DNA of 21,679 nt from assembly GCA_016932295.1 (NCBI GenBank), contig JAFGDC010000341.1, positions 1 through 21,679 of the forward strand, given 5' to 3'. This stretch comes from a candidate division CSSED10-310 bacterium. Its GTDB lineage: Bacteria > CSSED10-310 > JAFGDC01. The notes beneath the pieces are model-generated. The model was not told the origin of the DNA and ran no database searches. It saw nothing but the letters and a program-made list of their open reading frames with translations. The position numbers and the translations under genes are program-made. Positions 1-7,502 of the stretch are shown one piece after another; position 1 is the first letter of the stretch; every line of letters begins with the position of its first letter.

Positions 1-1756
1 CCCCGGCTTCCGCACGCCCTCCGTAGCGCGCATCGACCGCTTCGTACACCGCGATTTCCTCCTCAGTCCGGCCCAGCGCGCCCAAGCGCACGCCCTTGTT
101 AAAGAGCGCTTTCGCCACTAATACCGACACACTGGTGTCCTCTTGAAGTCCATGGCGATCAACCAACTCATCATATGTCACCAGGGCTTCCTCAGTTTTG
201 CCCAGTTCCCAAAGAGCCTCTCCTCTCAAGGCCATTACCAGAGCATGTAATTGCACCATTTTCCGGTCTGTCTGTCCCACACACTTTTCCAGTACTTCAG
301 CACTGCTCTCCAGTGCATCGGAAAAATTACCTGAATTGAATAATGCAAACAGTTCTTTGACTGCTCTTTCGATCTCATCAATCGGTGATCGTGAATCTTC
401 ACGTTCCTGCAACCGCCGTCCAACGAGTCCTGCCATCATATCATTGACCGAAGCGCGGAGTTCCTCCGTTCGGTCGGCCAGTACCCGTTCCAAGGAACCA
501 GGCGGCAGTTCATACCTCTCCATCACGTAACGGCAGGCCTGCAACGGCTCCCACTGCATGGTCAACGGATGTTCCGCCTCTTTCAATACGCACTCCAGCA
601 AGGTCTCCGGCTGGTAGAATAACGCCATGTAGTCGATCAGCCGTTTCATCCTGTCGGCCGGACCGCGGCTCTGGCGCATGAGGTAATAGATATTGAACAA
701 CCGCTCCGCCACCTCATAGACCTGGGTATTTCCACCACTCACGGTCCGAACCATGCCGCGCCCGACCAGCCTCTTCAGCAGCGCGCTTGTCTTGTTCACG
801 TCCAGGCGCGCCCGCTCCGCCGTCCGGCGGGCGGTGGCCGGTTCCCACAATTCCGCCAGGGCGGCGAACACCTTCCGCTCCAGCGGCGGCAGGTCCTCGA
901 TGGCGGACTTGAAATAGGTGGTATTGTCATCCACCAGCCGCGCGAACTGCTCACGCAGATGCGCCAAGGTACCATCCAGTGTGGTGCCGGCCATGATGGC
1001 CACCAGCCTGGGATTGCCGCCGGTGATCACCCGCACCGGACCTACCCGGTTCCCCGGCAGGGGTTCCCCCGCCACCGACTCCCACAGCAGCCGGCATTCC
1101 TCATCGTCCAGAGGCTGCAGGCGCATTTCCCTGAAAAATCCGTACAGCGCCTTGTTGCTGTCATCGATACCGTCGAACCGGCAGGTCGAGGTTCCCAACA
1201 CCATGATATGCTCTTCGTTCAATAACGGCTGGCGCAAATCCCATACCAGTTCGTCACTCACCTGCTCACCGATTATCATGTTGAGATTTTCCACCATGAT
1301 GAGCACCCGCTTGTGCTGCGAACGGGCAAGCTCACGGATGGCGTTCAGGCAACGCCGGCGCAGGGTAGTTTCATCGCGCTCACGCCACAGTGATTCATAT
1401 AGTGCTTTGTAGTCTGATTCAGTATCGATACCGGCGGCGGCAATACCATTAACCACCTCGAGGAAAAATTCCCCAACCGTGTAGATACCGTACTTTTCTT
1501 CTGGAAAGAGTATCGGCAGCCACCCGGCAGAAAGTTCGGGATCATCCCTGACCGCGGCCCGCACGCGGTGCAGAAGCATGGTCTTGCCCATGCCCCGGTG
1601 GCCCAGGAGCAGGACATGCTGGTTACTCGACCCGGTATTTTCGGAGATGATCCGTAAAATCGTAGACAATACCTTGTTCCTCACCACGAACGCCCTGGTG
1701 AGTGCATTCGGATCTAGATCCTCCAGGAATCCCGGATTGTGTTTCATCATGCGCAT
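1..1756 (-). CDS. P-loop ATPase with winged-helix and TPR C-terminal part (partial, runs off left edge)
   Basis: The frame is open from the start codon to the window edge, giving 585 visible residues and no stop. Residues 52-59 read GHRGMGKT (Walker A). Residues 151-158 read VLIMVENL, a Walker B strand with Glu where Asp is usual. A GGNPR motif follows, as in STAND/MNS-type ATPases, and then a segment reading LVDD..T.YFK. A predicted winged helix comes next (segment with TARRTAERARLDVNKTSALL, then LVGRGMV). The last 100 or so residues are TPR-like, for example ALWELGKTEEALVTYDELV and ALGRTEEEIAVYEAVDARYG. The chosen ATG has GAGGAG 7 nt upstream; an in-frame ATG at 1762 is too close to it. The gene starts about 30 nt after the stop of the upstream ATPase, so the two are probably co-transcribed. 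A signalling or scaffold NTPase is inferred; substrate and partners are unknown. Confidence 0.88.
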   Translation of the reverse strand, partial: MRMMKHNPGFLEDLDPNALTRAFVVRNKVLSTILRIISENTGSSNQHVLLLGHRGMGKTMLLHRVRAAVRDDPELSAGWLPILFPEEKYGIYTVGEFFLEVVNGIAAAGIDTESDYKALYESLWRERDETTLRRRCLNAIRELARSQHKRVLIMVENLNMIIGEQVSDELVWDLRQPLLNEEHIMVLGTSTCRFDGIDDSNKALYGFFREMRLQPLDDEECRLLWESVAGEPLPGNRVGPVRVITGGNPRLVAIMAGTTLDGTLAHLREQFARLVDDNTTYFKSAIEDLPPLERKVFAALAELWEPATARRTAERARLDVNKTSALLKRLVGRGMVRTVSGGNTQVYEVAERLFNIYYLMRQSRGPADRMKRLIDYMALFYQPETLLECVLKEAEHPLTMQWEPLQACRYVMERYELPPGSLERVLADRTEELRASVNDMMAGLVGRRLQEREDSRSPIDEIERAVKELFALFNSGNFSDALESSAEVLEKCVGQTDRKMVQLHALVMALRGEALWELGKTEEALVTYDELVDRHGLQEDTSVSVLVAKALFNKGVRLGALGRTEEEIAVYEAVDARYGGRAEAG

Positions 1757-1786
1757 GATCATGCTCCTCGCAATTCCATCGAGTAC

Positions 1787-2998
1787 TCAACAGTAACGGC
1801 GCCGCCACCAATCCCGTACCAGCAGCGACACGAACCGATAGACACCAGTGGCTTGCTCCCACGCCAGATACCCGTCATGGACGAGAACCGCAAGTATGTC
1901 CCGTGCCGTCTTTCCTGGGTCTTCCGAGAACGATTTCGATACCATGCTCTCCGCAACGGCCTGAGTCAGAATTCCCTTTGCCGCTTCCGTGAGGATTTCC
2001 ATGGCCAGGATGGCCCGCTCCTTGCCCATGACCCTGCCGAGCCGCTCCTCATAGGTTGCCAGTTCAGCCTGCCCGCGGGGTCCCAACATGAATTGATCGT
2101 AGATACGGTCGACATCGGCGATATCGGTCGGTCCGCCGGAGGTGCCGTAGTCACGAAGATAGGCGTAGTACATCTGGACATGGTGTGGAATGAAGGAGCC
2201 GAGTTTGTCCAGCATGTAATCCGTAACCTCCGTAGTGAGTACGAGTTCATCGTGTGCCGCCAGGGCATTCAGGCATCCGGACGCGGTCTCCCGATCCCAT
2301 GGATCCAAGTGGAATGGCCTGAGATGCGCGATGGTGTGACTCAGATTCACCTGATGGAGGACCGGCTCGAGCCCGATGGAACCGCATACCACGAAAACGA
2401 TCCTGCCCTGGTGTTCGGTACAGGCTTTACGCAGCCACGAAAGGAAGACATCCACCTCGTTCGTCCTGGATCGCAACTCGTCGCCTTGGTGATGGTTGAT
2501 ATTCAATATCCTGCTGACCATGACCGGCAGTTCGTCAAGAAAAACGATCACCGGCCTGTCGGCGGCGGCAAGGTTGGCGAGAAGCCGCGTTCCCTTTGTT
2601 TGCCAGGCGCTTATAAAGGCTTCACGGAGTTTGAGTTCGATCATTTCGACGGAAACACTCTCGACCACACCCAGAAAATTCTCCATGAGTTCTTTCGTTT
2701 TCTTCCACAGGTTTTTGTACTGCCTGGTTCCCATCGACAACTCGACGATCATGTCCTCCGGTTTCGTGCAGTCCTGAAGATCGAGAAACAAGGTATAATG
2801 TTGTTTCATCTCTTCCAGACGCCTGGCAACCTCCCTGAGCATGCTGGTCTTGCCGATGCGACGTGGCGCCACCAGTAGCAGATTCTGGCCTTCCCCGAGG
2901 AGCCGCAGCATAGAAGCCACTTCCTTGTCGCGATCCCAGAATTCATCACCCACCACAAACGGACCCACTTTGTTTTTCAGATTTGCTGTCCTTGTCAT
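1787..2998 (-). CDS. COG1672-like (archaeal-type) P-loop ATPase
   Basis: Protein of 403 residues. Walker A is APRRIGKTS at 44-52 and Walker B is VIVFLDEL at 150-157, followed by a conserved strand with CGSIGLEP of the kind seen in the COG1672/ATPase_2 family. The C-terminal third looks like a helical plus winged-helix module. Three in-frame starts exist: 3037, 3004 and 2998. GGGAGG lies 9 nt from the ATG at 2998 and 3 nt from that at 3004, so 2998 is preferred. It is the first gene of a two-ATPase operon with a recognisable promoter and an inverted-repeat operator upstream. Members of this family occur as stand-alone predicted ATPases in archaea and bacteria, mostly without known function. 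No nuclease, protease or membrane domain is fused to it. Confidence 0.9.
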   Translation of the reverse strand: MTRTANLKNKVGPFVVGDEFWDRDKEVASMLRLLGEGQNLLLVAPRRIGKTSMLREVARRLEEMKQHYTLFLDLQDCTKPEDMIVELSMGTRQYKNLWKKTKELMENFLGVVESVSVEMIELKLREAFISAWQTKGTRLLANLAAADRPVIVFLDELPVMVSRILNINHHQGDELRSRTNEVDVFLSWLRKACTEHQGRIVFVVCGSIGLEPVLHQVNLSHTIAHLRPFHLDPWDRETASGCLNALAAHDELVLTTEVTDYMLDKLGSFIPHHVQMYYAYLRDYGTSGGPTDIADVDRIYDQFMLGPRGQAELATYEERLGRVMGKERAILAMEILTEAAKGILTQAVAESMVSKSFSEDPGKTARDILAVLVHDGYLAWEQATGVYRFVSLLVRDWWRRRYC

Positions 2999-3076
2999 TT
3001 TCATCCCCCTCCCGAATAGTGCCCCTAAATTGCCCAACCATGTCCCGCCAAAGGGTCTCGAACCGGTTCAATACCT

Positions 3077-3105
3077 GTTGTAGCAGGAAAATGATCAGTG
3101 GTCAA
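3077..3105 (-). promoter_or_regulatory. Sigma-70 promoter of the two-ATPase operon
   Basis: On the minus strand TTGACC (3105-3100) is followed after exactly 17 nt by TACAAC (3082-3077), with TG one base before the -10 hexamer (extended -10). Transcription would start near 3070, leaving a leader of about 70 nt before the ATPase start at 2998. Match to consensus is 5/6 and 4/6. Confidence 0.65.
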
Positions 3106-3106
3106 T

Positions 3107-3147
3107 ATTTGCCAACAAAATTGTTGGCAACGGTTTTGTTGGCAAAT
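3107..3147. repeat. Inverted-repeat operator with three TTGCCAAC half-sites
   Basis: Arm ATTTGCCAACAAAA (3107-3120) and arm TTTTGTTGGCAAAT (3134-3147) are perfect reverse complements over 14 bp. A further half-site TTGTTGGCAA (3121-3130) lies between them and pairs with the left arm as a tighter palindrome. The element ends one base upstream of the -35 box of the ATPase operon. This is the place for an activator or a promoter-occluding repressor. It could also form an RNA or DNA hairpin. Confidence 0.7.
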
Positions 3148-3325
3148 CATTTCCGGTGTATCGCACGCAGTATCGTTGTTCGGATGGACTGGCAACGAAC
3201 CGTTCCCATATGCGCATCACGTTCCGCCTCCAGAACTGCCTGCACGACATCCTGCAGCAGCACGCGAAGGCAATCGTGGCTGGCGCCGTCGTCAAACTTG
3301 CGTAACAACCCTTGTAGGCACGGCC
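3148..3325 (-). pseudogene. Possible IS256-family transposase N-terminal remnant
   Basis: One minus-strand frame reads LLRKFDDGASHDCLRVLLQ followed by DVVQAVLEAERDAHMG before ending at a TGA at 3150-3148. The pattern L..LLQ..VQ.VLEAE.D.H.G resembles the N-terminal segment of IS256/mutator-type transposases. Only about 45 codons remain. There is no convincing start codon and an in-frame stop lies just upstream. The rest of the transposase is absent. The resemblance is from memory of the family pattern and needs an alignment. Confidence 0.35.
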
Positions 3326-3440
3326 CCGGCGCGAATCACACTTCCCTCACGGAACAATCACCTCGTACGCACAGATCGGCGCTAAGGTGACATTCCATCC
3401 CTTGCGCAGATGCCCCCTCGCCTATCTCAACCAACGCCGC

Positions 3441-4931
3441 TCAGGCGCCTTCATTTTCAGGATCTTCCGCATAGGACCCCATGGCGGTCAGTACCCGCAA
3501 CATGACCGCATCACCCGCCATCCTGGCCAGCGTATCCCGGTCCTTGACCCCGGCGAACACACCCAGCGGAATCTGAGCCCCCGCCATGACCCGATGCCCT
3601 CCCGCCGAGCCAACCGAGTCGAATGCGTCATCCAGCAACTGCCCGATATTGATGCGAATATCTGTATTACGTGCGGATATGTGGATCCGTTCATCGATGA
3701 TCCCATACACCACCGCGGTGGTAATCCCCTCGGTATTGATCAGGTAATCAGCCGCCTGGGACAGGGTATCCTTGTCCGTGATGAAGCCTACGTTGGTGAG
3801 CAGCACCGTGCCGCGGATCACTTTATTCCTGATGGCGTTGCCCAGCACATCCACGGTCTCCCGCGACCTGGCCGGACTCTGGATCTGTTTCAATACGTTC
3901 AGGTTGGCGACTCCGTACAAGGCTGCCGCCGCTTCGAAATCCTGCGGCGTGAAGTTCCGCCTGAATTCGTCCGTATCGCTGCGAATGCCGTAAAGCAACG
4001 CAGTACCCAGGATGGCATTGATGGTAAGGTTCATCTCCCTGAGGTACTCCACCAGGATAGTGGATGCCGCCCCGAGATCGGGACGGATGTCCGCGAACTC
4101 GGCTTTCACTTCATCGATGTTGGTGCCGTGGTGATCGATGGCAATGAATACAGGCGCATCCTTGGGCAGCGGATTGTTCTCACCGGCAACAGAGGTATCC
4201 ACCAGCGCCACATGAGTGAATTCAGCCAGCGCTTCGCTGGAATACGGCCTGATGTCGATATTCAGCAGATTCACCATGGCCCGGTTTTCCTCGTAACCCA
4301 CCCGGCCGGCCGCCAGCAGTTCACTATGTATCTTGTATGAAGCGAGGATCTCCTGCAGCGCCATGCCGCATGCAATACTGTCCGGATCCGGCGTTTCCTG
4401 AAGGACGATCGCCACCCGGTCACTATCGCCAAGTTTTCCCAGGATCCGTGTCAGCTCGCGCGACCGGCGCTTGCGTTCCGATTCAATCAATTCACCCGCC
4501 AGGGAGACAGCCGCCCGTTGATATGGATCGAGAAAGAGGTCCGGCGACAGCTTCCTCAGCTCAGGATCTTTCCCGCGGTTATCGCCGCGTATGACCACGA
4601 ACAGCTCCTGTGATTGCTTCCTGATCGCCTGTAAGGCCTTTGTATTGGCCGCCACTTGATCGGTCAGCAACAACACGCCGGTGAGGGTTTCCAGTACAAG
4701 TCCGGCGATCACCTTCTCGTCAGTGATATCCCCCTTGATGACTTGGAAGTTATCCTCTCGAAGCCGCTTCAGCATCTCATCGTCCCGGTCCACCACCACG
4801 ACGTCGCAGCCGGCCGTGCGCAGTTCGCGAGCTACGCTGCCGCCCAATCGACCGCCGCCCATGACGGCGTACCGTGGTTTTCTGTGAATCTTTGGACCGT
4901 TGGACATGTCCTTTGCGCCGGATCGACTCAT
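3441..4931 (-). CDS. RCK_N (TrkA-N)-DHH-DHHA1 phosphoesterase
   Basis: Protein of 496 residues. Residues 21-130 form a TrkA-N/RCK Rossmann domain with GGGRLG at 25-30 and acidic D48 at the end of the second strand, a nucleotide-binding fold. A DHH domain follows: PDPD at 181-184, VDTS around D245, and DHH at 266-268. A later GIRSDTDEF segment fits the next DHH motif. The DHHA1 domain near the C-terminus carries GGHRVMAGA. DHH-DHHA1 enzymes of the NrnA/GdpP/Orn-like class hydrolyse short oligonucleotides, pAp or cyclic dinucleotides such as c-di-AMP; the RCK domain may act as a ligand sensor. Which substrate applies cannot be read from sequence. In motif I (H-x-x-P-D-x-D) the His is replaced by Q178. 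The start has AAAGGAGGT 8 nt upstream. Confidence 0.92.
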   Translation of the reverse strand: MSRSGAKDMSNGPKIHRKPRYAVMGGGRLGGSVARELRTAGCDVVVVDRDDEMLKRLREDNFQVIKGDITDEKVIAGLVLETLTGVLLLTDQVAANTKALQAIRKQSQELFVVIRGDNRGKDPELRKLSPDLFLDPYQRAAVSLAGELIESERKRRSRELTRILGKLGDSDRVAIVLQETPDPDSIACGMALQEILASYKIHSELLAAGRVGYEENRAMVNLLNIDIRPYSSEALAEFTHVALVDTSVAGENNPLPKDAPVFIAIDHHGTNIDEVKAEFADIRPDLGAASTILVEYLREMNLTINAILGTALLYGIRSDTDEFRRNFTPQDFEAAAALYGVANLNVLKQIQSPARSRETVDVLGNAIRNKVIRGTVLLTNVGFITDKDTLSQAADYLINTEGITTAVVYGIIDERIHISARNTDIRINIGQLLDDAFDSVGSAGGHRVMAGAQIPLGVFAGVKDRDTLARMAGDAVMLRVLTAMGSYAEDPENEGA

Positions 4932-5294
4932 AAGGGGAACCTCCTTTGCTCCGGGATCGCCTGCCCTCCCGATTTCGGCTCCGCGTCCTCGGTGAATGAT
5001 ACCCGCTCACCGCAATGAACAGCAAGCCGGCGATGATGTATCAGGGAATTCATCGAATTGGAAGAGCCAGTGAATCTACAGGGATCGCACGGTCGCACTC
5101 TTAACCAGGCGTAGCCAGCGACCGAACACACCGGCGGAGGTATCGCCGCCAGGGGCGCGACCAGTCCATTGGTCCTTTACAGACCGCCGGCGACATGTAT
5201 GCTGGACAAGACAGGAAAAATCGCGACAGGATATGGTGGCAAAACTGGATCGGGCTTCATGACCGGTTTGCGCGCACAGTCATCAGGAGTACTC
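4932..5294. other. Divergent intergenic region between the DHH and propeller genes
   Basis: A 363-nt gap between divergent genes. It contains the ribosome binding site of the DHH gene at the left edge, a candidate plus-strand promoter at 5176-5203 and a short inverted repeat at 5159-5174. The reading frame of the propeller gene extends back to 5169, but that segment lacks a signal peptide and a good ribosome binding site. It is treated as leader. Confidence 0.6.
5159..5203 (+). promoter_or_regulatory. Candidate sigma-70 promoter with adjacent inverted repeat for the propeller gene
   Basis: TTTACA (5176-5181), a 16-nt spacer and TATGCT (5198-5203) form a fair promoter with an expected start near 5210, about 85 nt before the ATG. 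GACCA (5159-5163) and TGGTC (5170-5174) form a 5-bp inverted repeat with a 6-nt centre just upstream of the -35, a possible operator. The hexamers are not perfect. Confidence 0.4.
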
Positions 5295-7427
5295 ATGCTG
5301 AATAAAACCGCACTATTGATACTGCTCGGTCTTGGTTGGTGGTGTGCATGGAACCGCGTCTCGGCTGAAACCTGGGTCATCGAAACCTGGAGCAACGGCA
5401 ACGGCGTGACCGGACTCACCGCCACCGCCGGCGCATTGTGGGCCTCCACCACCGGTGGCCTGGTGGACTGGAACCCGGTGGACGGCTCCTACACCAAGCT
5501 GACCACCGCCGATGGCCTGAGCGACTCGTGGTTCACCTCATGCACCACAGACACCGCCGGCGTACTCTGGTTCGGTTCACTGGCCGGGGGACTCTGGTGG
5601 TATGACGGGCAGGCTTGGGGAAACCTGGGAACCGCCGATGGTCTTCCTTATGACCACATCACAGCATTGGCGGCTGACGTCGACAACCGGCTGTGGGCGG
5701 GGTTCGGCGCTGCCCTCGGTAATGGTCTCGGCATCAAGAACGGTGATAATTGGACCTTCCTCACCACCGCTGTCGGACTGAACCATAATTTCGTCACCGC
5801 AATCGCCGCCACCGAGGATGGCGCCTGGGTAGGCTCCAAACTCGGCCTGAATCGCATCGAGGGGTATTTCGTCACGGGCGGATGGACGACCGTCGACGGC
5901 CTGGCCGGAGACTATGTATCAGCCCTCGCCGCCCGGCCCGACGGGTCAGTCTGGATCGCGACATCCGATGGTATCAGTCACTTCGACGGCGCTTCCTTCA
6001 TCAATTACACCACCGAAAACGGCCTGCCGTCCGACAATGTTCAAGCTTTGCTCGTGGTCGATACGGCAATCTACGCCGGTACCGACAACGGACTCGCGGT
6101 GCTGGATGGGACCGAATGGCGGCAAGTGGCTGCAAACCAACTGCGCGGTACCGACATCAGAGCGCTGGCCGCCTTGCCGGGTGAAAGCATCGCATGCGGC
6201 GTCTACAATCGCGGCATAGATCTGCTCGTTGACCGGCAGGTGACCGACAGCCTGGTCACCGATGACTGGCTGCCCGATAACGAAGTGCGTGGGTTGGGAT
6301 TCGATGGTGACCGCTTGTGGTTCGGCACCGCCGCCGGGGGTGTGGGTTGGTACGACGGTGAAAACCATGCGGTCTTCGCGCCGGAAGACGGCATTGGTTC
6401 TGCCTACGTCCGCTGCCTGGCGGTGGATGCAGGCGGTGTGAAGTGGTTCGGCACCTATGGCGCAGGGGTGTACAGCTATGACAACGAGACATGGCATCAC
6501 CTCGGACTGGCCGAGGGGTTGCCGGATGAACGAGTGATGGGTGCTTATGTCGACGGCGATGCCGTCTGGTTCGCCACTTGGGGCGGCGGGGTCTGTCGCT
6601 ACCAGGCAGGCGAATGGTTCATAATAGACAGCGGCGAAGGGCTGCCCAACGACCGCACCTATGACATCGAAAGAGACAGCGATGGCGGTTACTGGATATG
6701 CACGGATGTCTGTGTAAGTTATTACCTCGATGGGGAAATCACCTCCTATTACGAGGAGGACGGCCTTGTGTTCCACCGGGTGTACGCGGTGGACATCGGC
6801 CCCGACGGGGTGATCTGGTTCGGCGCCTGCAAGGGCATGTCCCGATTCGACGGCGCGGCATTCACCAATTACTACACGACGGATGGACTGGCTCATTACC
6901 GGGTCAGGGACATGGAGTTCGACGGCAACGGCCTGATGTGGCTCGCCACCGGCGGCGGAGCGAACACCTTCGATGGTGAAACCTTCACGAGTTTCCTGCC
7001 TTCCGACCATTTCGCCGGCTATGAGACATTCGATGTCCTGCCAGGACCGGTTGGAGGCGCATGGTTCTGCTCAAAAGGGGGTATCACGAGGATTTCACAG
7101 CCGGCGGAGAACAGGCCGCCCCAAATCCTGGCCGCGGGTTGCCGGCATTGCGCCCTGCCATCTCCCTTCGGCAGCCTGGTCTGGGAAGCGATCCCCCTGG
7201 ATCCGGACGGCGATGCGATCACCCTGGAACTGGCCTACGATGGCATCGGCCTGGGATGGTTTCTCAATGACCTCGGGCGGGACGGAGACACAACTCCCGG
7301 TGATGGAATCTTCTCACTCGTCCTGCCACTGCCGGCACAGGCGCCTGGCATATCGGTCATGACCCAACTGGCGGCAGCGGATACCGGAGGTTTGCGCGCA
7401 TGGTGGCCGGAACTCTGCATCGAATGA
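5295..7427 (+). CDS. Secreted two-component-regulator-type propeller protein (Reg_prop repeats), no kinase domain
   Basis: Protein of 710 residues. The start is the ATG at 5295, with CAGGAG 5 nt upstream; it begins an obvious signal peptide (MLNKTALLILLGLGWWCAW, cleavage near VSA-ET). The frame upstream to 5169 would bury this signal. The body is about 13-14 repeats of 40-45 residues of the pattern D..G.vWfgt..gGv..ydG..w..y...dGLp...v, for instance WFGTYGAGVYSYDNETWHHL. This is enough for two seven-bladed beta-propellers. The C-terminal 100 residues look like an immunoglobulin-like domain with DGDTTPGDGIFS. Such propellers usually form the periplasmic sensor of hybrid histidine kinases, but here there is no transmembrane helix or kinase. 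An exported ligand-binding or adhesion role is inferred. It converges with the PHP gene, leaving 75 nt between them. Confidence 0.9.
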   Translation: MLNKTALLILLGLGWWCAWNRVSAETWVIETWSNGNGVTGLTATAGALWASTTGGLVDWNPVDGSYTKLTTADGLSDSWFTSCTTDTAGVLWFGSLAGGLWWYDGQAWGNLGTADGLPYDHITALAADVDNRLWAGFGAALGNGLGIKNGDNWTFLTTAVGLNHNFVTAIAATEDGAWVGSKLGLNRIEGYFVTGGWTTVDGLAGDYVSALAARPDGSVWIATSDGISHFDGASFINYTTENGLPSDNVQALLVVDTAIYAGTDNGLAVLDGTEWRQVAANQLRGTDIRALAALPGESIACGVYNRGIDLLVDRQVTDSLVTDDWLPDNEVRGLGFDGDRLWFGTAAGGVGWYDGENHAVFAPEDGIGSAYVRCLAVDAGGVKWFGTYGAGVYSYDNETWHHLGLAEGLPDERVMGAYVDGDAVWFATWGGGVCRYQAGEWFIIDSGEGLPNDRTYDIERDSDGGYWICTDVCVSYYLDGEITSYYEEDGLVFHRVYAVDIGPDGVIWFGACKGMSRFDGAAFTNYYTTDGLAHYRVRDMEFDGNGLMWLATGGGANTFDGETFTSFLPSDHFAGYETFDVLPGPVGGAWFCSKGGITRISQPAENRPPQILAAGCRHCALPSPFGSLVWEAIPLDPDGDAITLELAYDGIGLGWFLNDLGRDGDTTPGDGIFSLVLPLPAQAPGISVMTQLAAADTGGLRAWWPELCIE

Positions 7428-7502
7428 TGGAAATCATCGGTGCATCCGGGGACATCTTCAATACCTTTCACATATCCGCATCGACGATTGCGGGGAGATC
7501 GT

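Larger units (their letters stand above)
2999..3440. other. Intergenic region between the ATPase operon and the DHH gene
   Basis: This stretch holds the ATPase promoter, the three-half-site inverted repeat and the putative transposase scrap described separately. From about 3326 to 3440 nothing further is recognised, and no convincing terminator hairpin is seen after the DHH gene, which ends at 3441. Confidence 0.6.

Noticed and set aside
1739..2878. Plus-strand open frame of 379 codons
   Set aside because: It is antisense to the COG1672-like ATPase, which has Walker motifs and a good ribosome binding site. The plus-strand product matches no family pattern.
3387..4340. Plus-strand open frame of 317 codons
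   Set aside because: Antisense shadow of the RCK-DHH gene, without recognisable motifs.
5946..7010. Minus-strand open frame of 354 codons
   Set aside because: Antisense to the propeller gene. Its apparent repeats are the complement of the propeller repeats.
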